A DNA stretch of 64,000 nucleotides from Enterobacter bugandensis (GTDB taxonomy: Bacteria > Pseudomonadota > Gammaproteobacteria > Enterobacterales > Enterobacteriaceae). The notes under the pieces were generated by a model. It was given only the letters and a program-made list of their open reading frames with translations. It had not been told where the DNA came from and did not search any database. The stretch covers positions 2,852,001 to 2,916,000 of the forward strand of contig NZ_LT992502.1 of NCBI RefSeq assembly GCF_900324475.1, written 5' to 3'. Positions 62,986 to 64,000 of this stretch are shown here, piece after piece (position 1 is the stretch's first letter; every line of letters starts with the position of its first letter). The position numbers were made by a program, and so were the translations under genes.

Positions 62986-64000
62986 GGCCCCTCCCGGCAG
63001 ACCAGCGGGCCGTAGGTTTGCAGCCTGTGGTCCGGGTTCGCGCCGATGGTCAGCGTTGCCCTGCAGCGTTTGCCTGTCGGCGTCGTGACGTCGAGCAGAT
63101 TGACGTCGCTGAGGTTTTCCAGCCAGGCAATCCCGTCATATCCCACCACCGCATTGCTGCGCGAGGCGCGTCGAACCTGGCTTCCCACCGGAATGGCCTC
63201 CCCCTGCGCGTCGTGCAGGATGACGCTCGCTACCCGCTCCTGTTCCATCGGGAAATCCACCAGATAACCGCTGTGGCGGCGGATCGCCACCCGCCGCTCG
63301 GTCTCTTTCAGCCGGGTGTCGGCAGGCAGGTTCAGGGTATTAATACTGTAGCTTGCCGGGTAATAGGCCGAGACGCCGCTCACCAGCAGATACCCGTTGC
63401 GGTTGGTTTTACCAACCGGCTGGTTTTCATAGCTGACGGGGACATCCGGCTGGCCATCGGTGCTGATGACCACAAACGCATCGTTGATTTTGTTTGCCGC
63501 AAACAGTTCGCCGTCCATCAGCACCAGGGAGCCCATCGCTTCGCTCCACCAGGTCATCATGCCCTTCTCGCCGTACCCGCCCCCCTGCAGCTCGATATTG
63601 TTATTGCGCCAGCCCACCGTTCCCTGCTGGTAGTTATTCGATCGCGACTGGTTCGCCCACGCCATATTCCAGCTGAAGCCGCCGTCGGAGGGCATCGAGT
63701 GGTTGTAGTTGATGCGCTGCGTGCTGCCTGCATCCGGGGTATTTTCCACGGTGAGCGCCGCGCTGTCGCGTTCGCCCAGCGGCACCTGGAATGACATCGC
63801 GACCGTCCAGTCGCCCCGCTGCTGGTCCCGGCTGGCGGCGAGGTAAATGCTGCTGGAGCCCCACAGATTTCGGCTCCAGGAGAGGTTAAGCAGCTCGGTT
63901 TTCTGGCTGTCAAAGCTCTCCACGCCGATCCAGGCCGCCCCGATGTTGCCGTATTCCCCCAGGTTGAAGGTCAGGGAATATTGATCGGTATTGCGGCTAA
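62982..64000 (-). CDS. Csu-type fimbrial usher, C-terminal part (5' end outside window)
   Basis: The minus-strand frame is open from the window edge to a stop at 62982 and encodes at least 338 residues. It shows outer-membrane beta-strand alternation (SYNHSMPSDGG-like, WNMAWANQS), the plug/C-terminal region (QPDVPVSYENQPVGKTNRNGY, VSAYYPASYSINTLNLPAD) and the usher C-terminal domain with DVTTPTGKRCRATL. This is the usher that assembles the Csu-type pilus (CsuD-like). Codon and base use look like the neighbours. Its stop overlaps the downstream tip gene. Confidence 0.83.
   Translation of the reverse strand, partial: SRNTDQYSLTFNLGEYGNIGAAWIGVESFDSQKTELLNLSWSRNLWGSSSIYLAASRDQQRGDWTVAMSFQVPLGERDSAALTVENTPDAGSTQRINYNHSMPSDGGFSWNMAWANQSRSNNYQQGTVGWRNNNIELQGGGYGEKGMMTWWSEAMGSLVLMDGELFAANKINDAFVVISTDGQPDVPVSYENQPVGKTNRNGYLLVSGVSAYYPASYSINTLNLPADTRLKETERRVAIRRHSGYLVDFPMEQERVASVILHDAQGEAIPVGSQVRRASRSNAVVGYDGIAWLENLSDVNLLDVTTPTGKRCRATLTIGANPDHRLQTYGPLVCREGP

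Overview
The window is a chromosomal segment of an enterobacterium close to Escherichia coli but not E. coli itself. Gene order follows the E. coli mgrB-kdgR to tar stretch almost gene for gene, and most proteins look like close E. coli orthologues by recall. Several E. coli genes are missing (yebW, yebF, yebG, yebB, torZ/torY), and extra modules are present: a VirK-like protein with a GT17 glycosyltransferase, a rhamnogalacturonide transporter/hydrolase pair, and Csu-type pilus genes. This pattern best fits Enterobacter or a near relative such as Lelliottia or Leclercia; that placement is inference. I see no insertion sequence, prophage, CRISPR array, tRNA or rRNA.

Layout. 1-14 kb: mgrB (cut by the edge), yobH, kdgR, yebQ, htpX, prc, proQ, msrC, letA-letB, rsmF, yebV, pphA. 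14-16.6 kb: an accessory pair (virK-like, GT17) behind a PhoP-box-like site, then the antisense small RNAs SraC and SdsR. 16.6-24 kb: copper genes yobA-yebZ-yebY, then holE, yobB, exoX, ptrB, yebE, purT. 24-31 kb: the Entner-Doudoroff/pentose-phosphate block eda, edd, zwf, hexR, pykA. 31-41.5 kb: envelope and zinc genes lpxM, mepM, znuA and znuCB, then ruvAB, ruvC, yebC, nudB, aspS. 41.8-49 kb: yecD-yecE, yecN, cmoA-cmoB, cutC, yecM, argS. 49-52 kb: rhiT-rhiN. 52-62 kb: flhE-flhA-flhB, cheZ-Y-B-R, tap and tar. 62-64 kb: a Csu-type tip protein and the C-terminal part of its usher.

Several regulatory sites can be read directly. They are a 16-bp PurR operator before purT, a HexR palindrome between zwf and hexR, a GntR-like operator before edd, a Zur palindrome between znuA and znuC, a LexA box before ruvA that is also the ruvC terminator stem, a consensus sigma-28 promoter before tar, a PhoP-box-like repeat before the virK-like gene, and a KdgR-box-like site before rhiT.

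The sugar-acid genes form a theme. KdgR (sensor of 2-keto-3-deoxygluconate), Eda (which cleaves its phosphate), HexR, Edd, Zwf and PykA lie in one window with a rhamnogalacturonide uptake pair carrying a candidate KdgR site. I found no clearly new multi-gene system. The least explained items are the AT-rich GT17 gene with its PhoP-linked neighbour, the edd promoter/terminator overlap, and the Csu genes placed against the chemotaxis operon.
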